A stretch of DNA of 64,000 nucleotides, from assembly GCA_012934845.2 (NCBI GenBank), contig WNNJ02000177.1:39282-103281 (forward strand), written 5' to 3'. The translations under genes and the position numbers were made by a program. The notes under the pieces were generated by a model. That model ran no database searches. It worked only from the letters and a program-made list of their open reading frames with translations, and was not told the DNA's origin. Below, one piece after another: positions 47,335-57,844 of this stretch (the stretch's first letter is position 1; each line of letters opens with the position of its first letter). Origin of the DNA: Pomphorhynchus laevis (lineage: Eukaryota > Acanthocephala > Palaeacanthocephala > Echinorhynchida > Pomphorhynchidae).

Positions 47335-49051
47335 TTTAATATTAAAAATAGAGAAAATCGAGGATGTCACCCATCTATCACAGATATTTGGATTGTATCG
47401 AATATGGGGTCATCCAATCATCAACTCATCTGAAGGATCAAAGAAAGTCCAATTGTTAGGAAAAAAGAAAAAATACTTTGTCCAATAACAATCAATAAAG
47501 TTCTATGTTCAGTAAAAGAAATGATTATCACAAATTATTATAAGAAACACAACAAATACCCCAGGTTAAGATATGATGAAAGTCAATTGAATCCATTAAC
47601 ATTCAGAATTCACAACAACAAGGAAATAAATACATTAGACCCTCTCTACAACTTAATGCTTTGGAATTCCATTACAGGGGATAAAACATTTGATATTCCT
47701 ACAATAATTGATTTAAACCTCCTAATGTCCGACAAGTCGTTGTCACCAAATAGATCAATACTGAGAGAGAACTTTTTTAATAAAAAAGGCAAAGGAAAGA
47801 ATGAGGATAAGAGAGTAGTAATAACCTGGTTAAAAGAAAATTTCCCAACCATTGAAGATTTTTTAAGTTTAATTGATAGAGACGGCATATCTGAAAATGA
47901 GTTAATCATAGGATTAAGTCCAAAAGAAAAAGAAATCAAACCTATTGCGAGAATGTTTGCGGTGACGTCAATGAAGATCAGATCATATGTTGTCATTACA
48001 GAGGATATGATTGCTAGGAATCTATTACCACTGATACCTGAGATAACAATGAAAGATAATTTTAGGGAACTAGCGGAAAAAATGATAAAATATACTTCAA
48101 CTGATTCAAAAATTGGTATTAAAAATCCGCGCAATGGATCAAAAGATTTTTTTATGAGTATAGATTTCGAAAAATGGAATACAAATATGAGAAATTATGT
48201 TGTTTACGAACCATTTAAATTTATTGACAATCTTTTCGGTTTTAACAATCTTATAAGCAGAACACATGAAATATTTTCAAATTCATTAATATACACATCT
48301 GATAGGGATTATCTACCAGTGTGGCAGGCAGATAATACTGATCCATTGTTAAATGATTATACGTGGTTAGGACATTTGGGTAGATTTGAAGGACTTCGTC
48401 AGAAAGGTTGGACTATAGTAACAGTTTCAGCAATTAGATTAGTTAGTTCTGAGGTAAAGATTCCAATTAAAATTATGGGTCAAGGAGATAATCAGATACT
48501 TAAGATTACAATAAGATTAGATAATATTAATGCTGAATATGAAGACAGATACTGTGAATTAGAACTTGAAAGATTTAGAAAAAGACTTGATGAAGTATTC
48601 ACATATTTAGGATTACCAATTAAATTGGAAGAAACCTGGTTAAGCTCATCATTGTTTTCATATGGAAAATTCTTAATATATAAAGGACCATGTTTACCTA
48701 CATCGCTAAAGAGAGCAAGCACATTCAGGCCATATTCGTCAGAGAATATTCCTACATTAGATAATTGTGTTTCAACAATATCAGCCAATGGAATGTCAAT
48801 GTGTATGAATGACCTTAACTCAACAATGAGTATATTAAGTACATATCTCGAGATGAGTTACTGTTATTCATGCCATTTATCAAATTCTCTAATCTTTGGA
48901 AAAGGATTAAAAACTATAAATGTAGAGAAGTTAACTGCATCAATTATCACTGACATTCACCTAACATATGTCAAAGAGAACCAGAAAAAAGCTACTGTGA
49001 TTAAAATCTTATTAATTTATGGAGGTGTATTTGGTGGATACCCAGTTATAT
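47335..49051 (+). pseudogene. Endogenous mononegavirus-type L polymerase fossil
   Basis: This plus-strand stretch is a DNA copy of part of the large (L) polymerase gene of a negative-strand RNA virus. The main open frame covers 47521-49051 and shows the RdRp signatures of Mononegavirales: DFEKWNTNMR (motif A region), GLRQKGWTIVT (motif B region) and MGQGDNQ (motif C, GDN type). Similarity to L begins earlier, near 47335, with a conserved GLYRIWGHP string. Only the part of L around the polymerase core is present; no nucleoprotein, glycoprotein or capping domain is seen beside it. The copy is partial with about one or two breaks, and the long remaining frame suggests moderate age. Nyamivirus-, lispivirus- or artovirus-like relatives of invertebrates are the likely source. 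Confidence 0.88.
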
Positions 49052-49109
49052 GTCCACTACACTTTATCATCCGCGGATGAAAATCCGCGGATGATAAAGT
49101 GTAGTGGAC
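49052..49109. repeat. Perfect 27-bp-stem hairpin
   Basis: Bases 49052-49078 are exactly complementary to 49083-49109 around the 4-nt loop GAAA. The stem contains the core CATCCGCGGAT. It begins exactly where recognisable viral L sequence ends. Confidence 0.95.
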
Positions 49110-49112
49110 TGT

Positions 49113-49145
49113 ATTTTCTCGGATGATTTTTTCATCCGAGAAAAT
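49113..49145. repeat. Perfect 14-bp-stem hairpin
   Basis: ATTTTCTCGGATGA (49113-49126) pairs with TCATCCGAGAAAAT (49132-49145) around five T. It shares the CGGATGA/TCATCCG core with the neighbouring 27-bp hairpin and ends a few bases before the truncated LINE-A copy starts. Confidence 0.93.
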
Positions 49146-49156
49146 TTTCTCGTTTT

Positions 49157-51541
49157 ATGCGAGCAGTCAAAACGAGTGCAGCGATAAAAATCCTTGAAGA
49201 CACTGAAGATGGCAATACGGTTTATAGTTTTGACGATATGTGTGATGGTAAGCTTGTATCTGATATTTTGACTGAATTACATCCGCCTGCGCAGCCACTT
49301 TCTCAAGATGCAGTGTTATCGCTTTCTATAACTAATTGTAAATCCCATCACTTTTCAATATATAGTGGAATCGATGGACGTGCAATTATCAGGGAATCAT
49401 TGAGGACTCATGGAGGTGCCGGTCCTTCTGGGATAACGGCGATTGCGTTCAGACGAATGTTAACGGCTTTTGGATCACACTCGATAAAGTTAGCTGATGC
49501 CATTGCGGGTTTAGCAGTGCGCATTGCATCAGAATCAATTCCGGCTGAGTCTTTACAGGCATACGTTAACAGCAGAATTGTTGCGTTAAATAAGCGCCCT
49601 GGTGTCCGACCTATTGGAGTAGGTGAGGTATTTCGTCGTGTAATTGGTAAAGCTATTCTGAATGTGGCTAAAAGAGATTTAAGGGCAGTAGCAGGTAATC
49701 TGCAAATGTGTGCGGGACAGCCAGGTGGGCTAGGGTATGTGATACATACATTAACCGATCATTTCCACTCGGACGAGCAATATGGAATACTGTCAGTGGA
49801 CGCGAAGAATGCGTTTAATCTAATGAATAGATGCCTAATGCTTAAAAATGTCGAAAAAGTATGCCCTGCCTTCACATGTGTTCTGAGAAATATATATAAG
49901 CTAAATGCTTTACTTGTTGGCCAAGGAGGTAATTTAGCATCGTCAGAGGGTGTCACTCAAGGGGACCCTCTTGCGATGCCAGCGTTTGCAATCTCGTCGA
50001 TGCCCTTGATGTATAAAATCAGAGAATCGATTCCATCAATAAAACAATGCTGGTATGCAGATGATTCGACTTTCGTTGGTGGGCTTGACGATCTATCACG
50101 TGTATGGCGTCTTCTTTGCTCAATAGGTGAGCAGTATGGATACCATGTTAATCCAAACAAATCGAGGTTGCTTATACATCCAAGAAACATGATCCGCGCT
50201 CAACACATCTTTGGAGCTGATGGTTTAATCATTAATGAAAATGGATTAAAGGTACTTGGTGCACCTATTGGCACGCCAAAGTTTGTAAGGGAGTATTGCT
50301 GCGGGCAGTTTTTATCGATGTCAAATCTGGTCAAGGATGTTGCTAATGCCGCTGATGCCGATGCTCATTCCGCATTTGTGGCATACTCTCTTGCAGTTCA
50401 GTCAAAGTGGACTCACCTTTTCCGAGCCGTTGATTGTGACATAGAATGGTTGGATGATCTAAAGAATGTTATTGACACAAAATTTATGAATTCCATGTTT
50501 GGCGATGACATTGATCTTGATTTGAGGGGAGTATGTTCTTTGTCAACCAGTTTGGGGGGACTAGGAATACGAAATATTGAGAGTGAATTAACCAGACAGT
50601 ACAACGCTGCACGATTGTTATCGTCCATATATGAAGAACCTGATTTAGATATTGGTTTCTCAGTAATACACTTATTGTCTGCAATTCAAAACGAACATAA
50701 AGAAGAAAATCGAAATTATGCTGAAAAACTCAAGCCAGAGATCATTCCTATATTGCGAAAATCAGTGGAATATGCATCCCTGAAGGGTGCCTCTAATTGG
50801 CTAACAAGAGATGCGTTGGTTTCTACGGATTGTCAGTTGTCAACGCAAGAGTTTCGAGATGCGTTGTCTGTTCGATATGGTTTAACTCCCAAAGATTTGC
50901 CGGATAAGTGTCAATGTGGTCAGAGATTAACAACGTCGCATGCTCTCTCGTGCAAAAGGGGCGCATTCAACTTCATCCGTCATAATCAACTTCGTAACGT
51001 TTTGGTTAAGAAGTTGAACAAAGTCTGTTGGAATGTGTTTGCAGAACCATCTCTGACTCCAGTTCCTGAAAACATCAGTTTCAATATTAGTACAACAACC
51101 AGACAAGATGATGCTCGAGATGATATAGTAGGTAATGGACTGTTCGGTGGGAATATGGAGCGTACATTTTTTGATGTAGTCGTTTTCAACAATCATGTTC
51201 CGTCCTATTGCGAAAAATCAACAGATGCAACTTTCACTTTCCACGAAAATAGAAAATGTGCCAAGTACGAAGAAAGGATACATACAATAGAGCACAGCTC
51301 ATTTTGTCCCCTTATTTGGGCGACTACGGGCGGAGCTGGCAAGAGTGCACAAGCATGTATTAAATCATTGGCTCTAAAAATCGCTGAACAACAAAAAAGC
51401 GAATACGCCGTCACGATATCATCAATCAGGACATATATTAGTATGTGTCTTGCGAAAATTTGCTCTGCGACGCTTAGATGTCCACGTGTTCAGTTTCAGC
51501 GGACTTCGTATCTTCGAGCAGGACGTGTTTTATCAGAGTAA
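49157..51541 (+). CDS. LINE-A copy 2, 5'-truncated but long open frame
   Basis: A 794-residue frame lacks only the Cys-rich N-terminal portion of LINE-A. It contains GGAGPSGITA, RIVALNKRPGVRPIG, QMCAGQPGG, motif A VDAKNAFNLMNR near 49796, motif B GVTQGDPLAM near 49950, motif C CWYADDST near 50051, the zinc motif CQCG...SHALSCKRGAF...RH near 50910-50980 and the nuclease strings ARDDIVG near 51115 and TFFDVVVFN near 51168. The frame has no internal break. In ARDDIVG the second D stands where copy 1 has L (ARLDV), so the acidic residue spacing is kept. The start at 49157 follows the hairpins closely and is probably a truncation point, not a natural start. Confidence 0.85.
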   Translation: MRAVKTSAAIKILEDTEDGNTVYSFDDMCDGKLVSDILTELHPPAQPLSQDAVLSLSITNCKSHHFSIYSGIDGRAIIRESLRTHGGAGPSGITAIAFRRMLTAFGSHSIKLADAIAGLAVRIASESIPAESLQAYVNSRIVALNKRPGVRPIGVGEVFRRVIGKAILNVAKRDLRAVAGNLQMCAGQPGGLGYVIHTLTDHFHSDEQYGILSVDAKNAFNLMNRCLMLKNVEKVCPAFTCVLRNIYKLNALLVGQGGNLASSEGVTQGDPLAMPAFAISSMPLMYKIRESIPSIKQCWYADDSTFVGGLDDLSRVWRLLCSIGEQYGYHVNPNKSRLLIHPRNMIRAQHIFGADGLIINENGLKVLGAPIGTPKFVREYCCGQFLSMSNLVKDVANAADADAHSAFVAYSLAVQSKWTHLFRAVDCDIEWLDDLKNVIDTKFMNSMFGDDIDLDLRGVCSLSTSLGGLGIRNIESELTRQYNAARLLSSIYEEPDLDIGFSVIHLLSAIQNEHKEENRNYAEKLKPEIIPILRKSVEYASLKGASNWLTRDALVSTDCQLSTQEFRDALSVRYGLTPKDLPDKCQCGQRLTTSHALSCKRGAFNFIRHNQLRNVLVKKLNKVCWNVFAEPSLTPVPENISFNISTTTRQDDARDDIVGNGLFGGNMERTFFDVVVFNNHVPSYCEKSTDATFTFHENRKCAKYEERIHTIEHSSFCPLIWATTGGAGKSAQACIKSLALKIAEQQKSEYAVTISSIRTYISMCLAKICSATLRCPRVQFQRTSYLRAGRVLSE

Positions 51542-51585
51542 TATGTTTATGATATGGTATTTATACCACTATTTTAAATGTATAG

Positions 51586-51610
51586 AGGCCCATTTGTGGG
51601 AACCTTAATT
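51586..51610 (+). ncRNA. LINE-A conserved 3' UTR stem-loop
   Basis: AGGCCC...GGGAACCT forms the same small hairpin with a 2-nt bulge as in copies 1 and 3. An A-rich tail follows at 51644-51654. Confidence 0.65.
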
Positions 51611-51669
51611 GTACAGTTAAAATTTTAATAAATTGTTATTGATTTAAAAAAAAATTTATTATTATTAAT

Positions 51670-52130
51670 ATTATATATCGGTTAGAACATTCTTCATCGG
51701 TTATAGCGATACTATCATCGTTAGAACCTTGCTCTAAATACATCTGCTCAACATTTAATTTTGAACACACTGCATCATTTACTACTAACCTGAACATGTT
51801 CTTTCGAAAGACGACTTCATTGGATTCTGAATTTTATCTTACTCCGGCATTCTTACAGACTAAATGGAGAGAACCCTGTGCAAGGAAAAGACCGCCGATC
51901 TAGATAACATCTGTCCATGGATATCACGATAAATTCTGCGCTATTAGAATTCCAGTACATGCACGATGCTCTCTGTGTATTTGTGTTCTTTGCAAAAATG
52001 AATGCGCATCTAACCTGCATATCTTCAGTTGCCCAATTTTGAAAAATCTGTCACTCCGATATTGACAGTAGGAGAAGATTTTGAAATACAACTTATAAAA
52101 TTGATAAATTTTTGGTGTATTCATTTTGTT
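51670..52130 (+). mobile_element. LINE-B C-terminal fragment (copy 4)
   Basis: The plus strand encodes the end of LINE-B: a worn thumb-to-tail segment (STFNFEHTASFTTNLNMFF), then SVHGYHDKFCAIRIP and the zinc motif CICVLC...NLHIFSC at about 51925-52035. Stops interrupt it. It lies between LINE-A copies 2 and 3. Confidence 0.75.
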
Positions 52131-52149
52131 TACCCAGTGCCGAAAGGTA

Positions 52150-53847
52150 AATACTTTACCTTTAAGGAGGCAAGTACTCCAACACCTACATCCGGATGCA
52201 GAGGCTGTAGAAGCGGAATGTATTCTCAAATCAAAATTACCCGATTGTAAAGATCATCATCACACTATTTTCTTTTCAATAGACAAAGATGCCATTCGGA
52301 GTGCCGCAAAAAGAACACGTGGTAGCTGTGGGCCTTCCGGTATGAATGCGGTTGATTGGTGCGACGTGTTGCCTAATTATAACCACGAATCTCTCCGTCT
52401 TTCTAATGCTTTGGCCAATATTGCGATACGTGTTGCAACTGACCACGTCAGTGAGATAAATATGCAGGCGTTATCTGCAAGTAGACTAATCCCCTTAAAT
52501 AAGAATCGAGGGGTTCGGCCAATTGGGATAAGGGAAGTGAGTAGAAGAATAATATCGAAAGCGATATTGCTCACGGTGTCTGACAATCTTCAGAATGTCG
52601 CAGGGAACAAACAGCTTTGTGCTGGACAAAGGTGTGGCGCAGAAACGGTGGTACACTCAATTAGACAAATATTCTCGACGAACTCGCAAAATCGTGTTTT
52701 ACAAATAGATGCGAGGAATGCTTTCAACGCGATCAATAGGCAGTTATCTTTAGCCAACATTGAATTCATATGTCCGTCCATACATAACACACTGGAAAAT
52801 TATTACCAGCGACCGCCCATTTCATGTGTTGAAGACGAATTCGTTATATCGAAGGAAGGCTTTACTCAGGGAGATCCCCTTGCGATGGCCGATTTTGCCG
52901 CAGCGTCAATTCCCTTGATACATGATCTACAGCGATGTGCCAGCAATGTGACACATCGTTGGTACGCGGATGACGCTTTGTGTATCGGTTTACTTGAGGA
53001 TATATCGCTTGCATGGAAGAGGTTATTGACAATCGGTCCGAAATATGGATTTCGTATAAACGTCCCGAAATGCAATTTATTAATACATTCAAATAACCTG
53101 GACGAAGCCAAACAATTATTCAGGGAAACGGGATTAAACATCACGCCAGAAGGAATTGTCGTTCTTTGGTCTCCTTGTGGAACAGCCGAATACATTGAGA
53201 ATTTTGCGAAATCAAGGATCAAACTTTGGGTTAGGATAGTGGAAAACATGAGCGAACTCGCAGAAATTGATGCTCAAATAGCCTATTACGTTTTTGTTCA
53301 CACGCTTCAACATAAATGGTGGTACTTAATGCGCACATGCCCTACAGAGGGATCATGGTTCACATCTCTTGAGAAATCAATTACAAAAATTCTTCTTCCC
53401 AATTTACTTGGACAAAACAACGTTGAAAAAGAAATCGTGTAGATATGTATGCTGCCCACGAAACATGGGGGAATAGGTATATCAAATCACATAGAAGAAG
53501 ACGAGATGGAATATCAGCATTCGATACGCATATGTGCGACCCTAATTATGGGAATGTCGGGAACATGTTTAGGCAATGCACAGAAATGTGCGGTCACCAA
53601 GATAAAACAGGAAAGAAATTTAGCATCTCGCCTAAAATATGAGAGGATATTGACAAGTTTGGACACCGAGAAGAAGCAAGTCGTGATATATGCTTCACAA
53701 CGTGGGACGTTATCTTGGTGTAACAATCAACCGACACACGACAAACATACACAACTGATCACTCAAGAATTTCAAGATGCCATGTGTGCTAGATATAATC
53801 TTCCACTAAAAAATGCAACACAAAAATGTGCATGCGGATCACCATCT
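52150..53847 (+). mobile_element. LINE-A copy 3, first part
   Basis: A 5'-truncated LINE-A begins near 52150 (LLQHLHPDAEAVEAECI). The main frame, to 53442, contains RGSCGPSGMNA, RLIPLNKNRGVRPIG, QLCAGQRCG, motif A IDARNAFNAINR near 52710, motif B GFTQGDPLAM near 52858 and motif C RWYADDAL near 52960. A stop at 53440-53442 and a frame change follow. The frame at 53449-53840 continues with LPTKHGGIGISN up to the first half of the zinc motif (KCACGSPS), where a LINE-D copy is inserted. The RT box is intact, but breaks make the copy inactive. Confidence 0.85.
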
Positions 53848-55006
53848 ATGTCGACCACTCTGTCCTCCTTTCTCGCCTTCGTTATGATTACGGCTTTTCT
53901 TCCTCCTTCGTAGCATGGTTCGCCTCATATCTATCCGACCGTTCCTTTCGCGTCTGTTCTAATTCATCATCCTCCCCTCCCATCCCTATTTTTTGCGGGG
54001 TCCCACAAGGTTCAGTCCTAGGTCCCCTGCTTTTCTCTCTTCTGCTTGGCGATCTATCTCCGTTTATCAAACCTTACTCTTTTAACGTCATGCAATACGC
54101 CGATGAAATTCTAATCTATGCTCATGCACCCGCACATCGCATACACGATATCGGTATTTCTGCCTCCAACTGTCTTTCTTCTATCTACAAACGTCTCTCC
54201 AATCTCCATCTCGTTCTAAACCCCGAAAAGTCCAAAATCATGTGGAACCTCCCCCGTAAACAAAACATATCTCCTCCCACTGTATATTTTGCCTCATCAA
54301 TCATCCCCGTAGTCAACAATCTCACTTTCTTAGGCTTCCATTTCGATGATCACCTTTCCCTTAAACCCTTCGTCCGTGACAAGGTCCGCTCATCTAACTT
54401 AATTCTCCGTGATATCCGCCGTATCCGCCCCCTTATCGACTTCCGTTCTTGTATGTCTCTTCTTTCATCGCTTCTTTTCCCTAAAATCGATTACTGCCTT
54501 AGCCTTTTCGCCAATTCTCCAAAATCCATCATCCTACCCCTACAACGAATAATCAACACCGCCGTTCGAGTGCTCTTTCGTCTCCGTCGCTTCGACCACA
54601 TATCCACATATTTTGCCCAACTCTCATGGCCCACCATCTACATCCGCATCAAACTCCGCCTTCTTCTCGTTACCTTTCGTCTCATCGCTGTCGGCTCCCC
54701 ATCGTTCATCAACCTTCCTTTCTTAGACGATACTCGCCCCACCTCGCTATCGCTTCGTTCCTGTCATACCCTCTTACTCCACGTTCCTAATTATTCCAAC
54801 AACTACGGTCTCCGATCCTTCCTCGTCGCCGCCTCACTCGCCTGGAATCAACTCCCTCTCGACGTCCGCCGCGCCCCCTCCTTTATCATATTCAAACACC
54901 TCCTCCGTTCACACCTTCTCGACACCTGATTCACAGTCTTGTTTTGTTGTGGTCATGTAAGCGTGCGCTGGCACGCATTTGCCACGTTAAAATAAATCCT
55001 TTTTTT
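53848..55006 (+). mobile_element. LINE-D copy 3, inserted in LINE-A copy 3
   Basis: A 5'-truncated L2-like LINE-D sits inside LINE-A copy 3. Its frame (53850-54929) is open from motif A (VDHSVLLSRLRYDYGF) through motif B GVPQGSVLGPLLFSLL near 54000, motif C QYADEILIY near 54095 and the C-terminus LLRSHLLDT. The YADD box reads YADE, so the second catalytic Asp is replaced, as in the other two LINE-D copies, though by Glu instead of Gly. The 3' UTR has the terminal hairpin GCGTGC-GCTG-GCACGC at 54961-54976 and ends in CCTTTTTTT. No clear target duplication flanks it. The frame is otherwise unbroken, the best-preserved LINE-D here. Confidence 0.88.
54961..54976 (+). ncRNA. LINE-D conserved 3' terminal hairpin
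   Basis: GCGTGC pairs with GCACGC around GCTG. Matching hairpins are at 26047-26062 (minus), 30697-30712 (plus) and, with an altered loop, near 6545 (minus). Terminal hairpins of this kind are recognised by the RT in several LINE clades. Confidence 0.7.
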
Positions 55007-55762
55007 ACAGTTAATCATGCTATGTCATGTCGAAACGGAGGTGTCACAATTATCAGGCATAACATTGTTCGTGATATTTTAGATAACGAACTCGCTAAAG
55101 TGTGTTGTGATGTTTCTACAGAATCGATATTACAACCTGTACCGAGAAACCACGTATTTGAGAGATCAACGACATGTACTGACATTCAGGCAAGATCAGA
55201 TATTGTTTGCCGGGGTTTATTAGGCGGGAAAATGGTGCGGTTATTTTTGGACATTTGTATATACAATCCACTTGCACCTTCATATTCCAATAGAACACCC
55301 CGAGAATGCAATGTCTACCAAGAACAACGGAAAATTGCAAAATACGCTGAACGCATTAACGAAATCGAACGATCCGCTTTCTTTCCGATGGTCTTCTCCG
55401 CTAACGGTATAATGGCACCAGAAGCTGATAAGGTAATACGCTGGATGTCCACAAAAGTTGCTGAGCGAAGAACACTGCCATACAGTGATTGCATAAGAGC
55501 CTTACGAACACACATTTATCACTTACACTAGCAAAATGTGTATCGATGTGCGTGAGATCCACAAGAATGGGAACACAATATCAAATGACAGAAAATCGCA
55601 CCGGAAACAATCCAGAAAGGTTTGTTTTGCAATGATTTCGATCGGCCATTATTAAAAATTTTAAATTTTGAATGGAAAGGCCCATTAGCGGGAACCTTAA
55701 TTGTATATGTTGTAGAACTTACGATATTATTTAAATAAATAAATTATATATAAAAAAAATAT
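55007..55762 (+). mobile_element. LINE-A copy 3, second part
   Basis: This continues LINE-A copy 3 after the LINE-D insertion. It completes the zinc motif (NHAMSCRNGG...RH) and gives the nuclease region ARSDIVCRGLLGG and LFLDICIYNPLAPSY, then KYAERINEIERSAF, ending at the stop near 55531. The 3' UTR (55532-55762) has the conserved stem-loop at 55677-55702 and an AT-rich tail. Confidence 0.85.
55677..55702 (+). ncRNA. LINE-A conserved 3' UTR stem-loop
   Basis: AAGGCCC-ATTAGC-GGG-AA-CCTT, the same fold as in copies 1 and 2. The loop differs (ATTAGC against ATTTGC) while the stem is kept. Confidence 0.65.
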
Positions 55763-55782
55763 AATAATATATATTAATATTA

Positions 55783-57369
55783 ATCGCAATGGCTGGTTTC
55801 TCATTAGCATCCCTCCCGCTAATCGACACAATACAACAGTCCGTTCCAAACATAAATCAGAAATGGTATGCCGATGATGCCAACTTCGTCGGTTACCCAG
55901 ATCAATTAAAAAAAGTTTGGGAAATTCTAGTCAAGGAAGGACCGAAATACGGATACCACGTAAACGCATTAAAATCTCAGATACTCTCACACAGTCCACT
56001 ATGTCAAAACAATTTGCCATCTCCCCAAATCCGTAAAAGATCGGCCAACTTGTCAATTCTAGTTTCACCTGTAGGTTCACTTGAGTATGAACATGAAGCG
56101 ATCACTTAACATCTAAAAAATTGGAAACTCCTAGTCACTTGCCTGACATCAGTCGCCAAGATAGATCCGCAAGTCGCTTTTACATGACTTACCCGGGCCA
56201 TTCAAGCTAAGTGGACCCGCGTACTACGAACTTGTCAATGCCAACCCGTATGGCTAGCAGAATTGTCGGAAGCAATAAAATCAAGCCTTCTACCAGAGAT
56301 AACAAGAAACTAGTGCGTCGATGAATGGTATACAATTCTGACCTATCCGCGCTAGCTTGGCGGCATTGGAGTATTTTACTCGTCTTTCATGGCACACCTG
56401 GACTACGAAGCGTCTATACAAATTTGTTCTACGTATGACAGCAATCCAGGCGGAAACGCCATACGTGATAGACAGAGAATCATGTTTAAGCGGATTTCAA
56501 CCCGCCGGGTTATGGCTTTCCAAGAGCGCATCACTTAATCACCCATTTATCATAACCCGGCACTTAAAAACATTCTAGCACACGCACCAAGAGACGGTGT
56601 GTCTGCCTAGTTAAGCGCCCTGCCTCTAAAAAACGAAAACTTCCACTAAACCTCTAACGAATTCACCGATGCCATTTCAACACGATATGGATTAATGCCA
56701 AACAACCTGGTCGGTAAACACTGCCCATGTGGAGCTGAATTAGAAGTCGGACACGCCCTCTCGTGCGGAAAAGGTGGCCTCCCAACCATCAGGCACAATG
56801 CGTTACGTGACATAATTGCTCATGAACTAACCAGTGTGTGTCACAGCGTGTAAATCGAACCACAATTATCCCCAGTTCCTGACAACCTTACATTTAACGC
56901 ATCAAACACTTCAAGAGAATATGGAGCAAGGCTAGACTCGGTAGGAACAGGATTCAACGGCACACAATATGAGCGGACATTCTTGGATGTCGGTGTCTTT
57001 TCCATTTTTGCTCAATCGTTTTCCAACCGAGCCCTCTCGTCCTCGCTCGAGTACACCGATAACAGGAAGATTTCTAAATACGAAGAAAGAGTGATAACAG
57101 TCGAAAAAGGTTCGTTTGTACCATTGATCCTATCATCGTCAGGTGGACTAGGAGATCGCGCTCGACCTTTAATAAAATCAATCGCTACTGCAAAATCAAG
57201 ACTGAGACTCACTAGCTACTCCGACATAATATCAAACCTTAAAAGCAGGTTGTCGTTTGAAGTGCCCGTGCTTTATCCGCGTGACTCCGATCTCCGAGAA
57301 GTTCGAGACGGAACGCACAGACTAACATTCAATAAGTTTAAATTTTATTTAACATTCAAAGATTTTTAA
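55783..57369 (+). mobile_element. LINE-A copy 4, 5'-truncated, decayed
   Basis: The copy begins just after motif B (AMAGFSLASLPLID) and directly follows the tail of copy 3. It includes motif C KWYADDANFVG near 55862, a thumb with several stops, the zinc motif CPCGAELEVGHALSCGKGGL...RH near 56725-56795, nuclease strings ARLDSVG near 56930 and TFLDVGVFS near 56980, and KYEERV at 57075. In-frame stops (at least six between 56100 and 56860) make it a pseudogene copy. The last frame, 56983-57369, is open. The nuclease string has ARLDS where the other copies have ARLDV. Confidence 0.85.
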
Positions 57370-57640
57370 AATTGATTGTTTTTTCGAAAAAAATTATCTT
57401 AAAAAATATATAATATTAATATTTTATTATATAATATTTTATTATTAATAATATTAATTTTTTATTTTTAATTTTTATTTTTTAATTTTTTTTTTAAATA
57501 ATAATTCAAAATAATTCAATAATAAAATATGGAAAATTATTAAAATTATTCTTTTTATCACCATGATACTTTGCTTGCACTTAACGGGATTAAATCTACG
57601 TTAAAAACTGAATCCACATAAAAAAATTCATTTTCATTAG
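57370..57640. other. AT-rich stretch
   Basis: Low-complexity AT-rich sequence beyond the LINE-A copy, with many ATTATT and TTTTAT runs and no coding signal. It may include a degraded LINE tail. Confidence 0.4.
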
Positions 57641-57844
57641 TGATTGTTTTGATTCGTTACGTAGTCCGCCTGTGGCCTTACCATTGTGGTAGCCTTTGGC
57701 GAAGTGTATTGAGACAGCATTTCGTAATGTTAATGCTACGGGTCTATCACCAACTCTCCTTCTTTCTCAGCAAGGCTTGGGATCAGCCATGGCGGAGTCA
57801 CACAAAAAGTATAATAAAATTTTAATGCATTTGCCATGCTTTGT

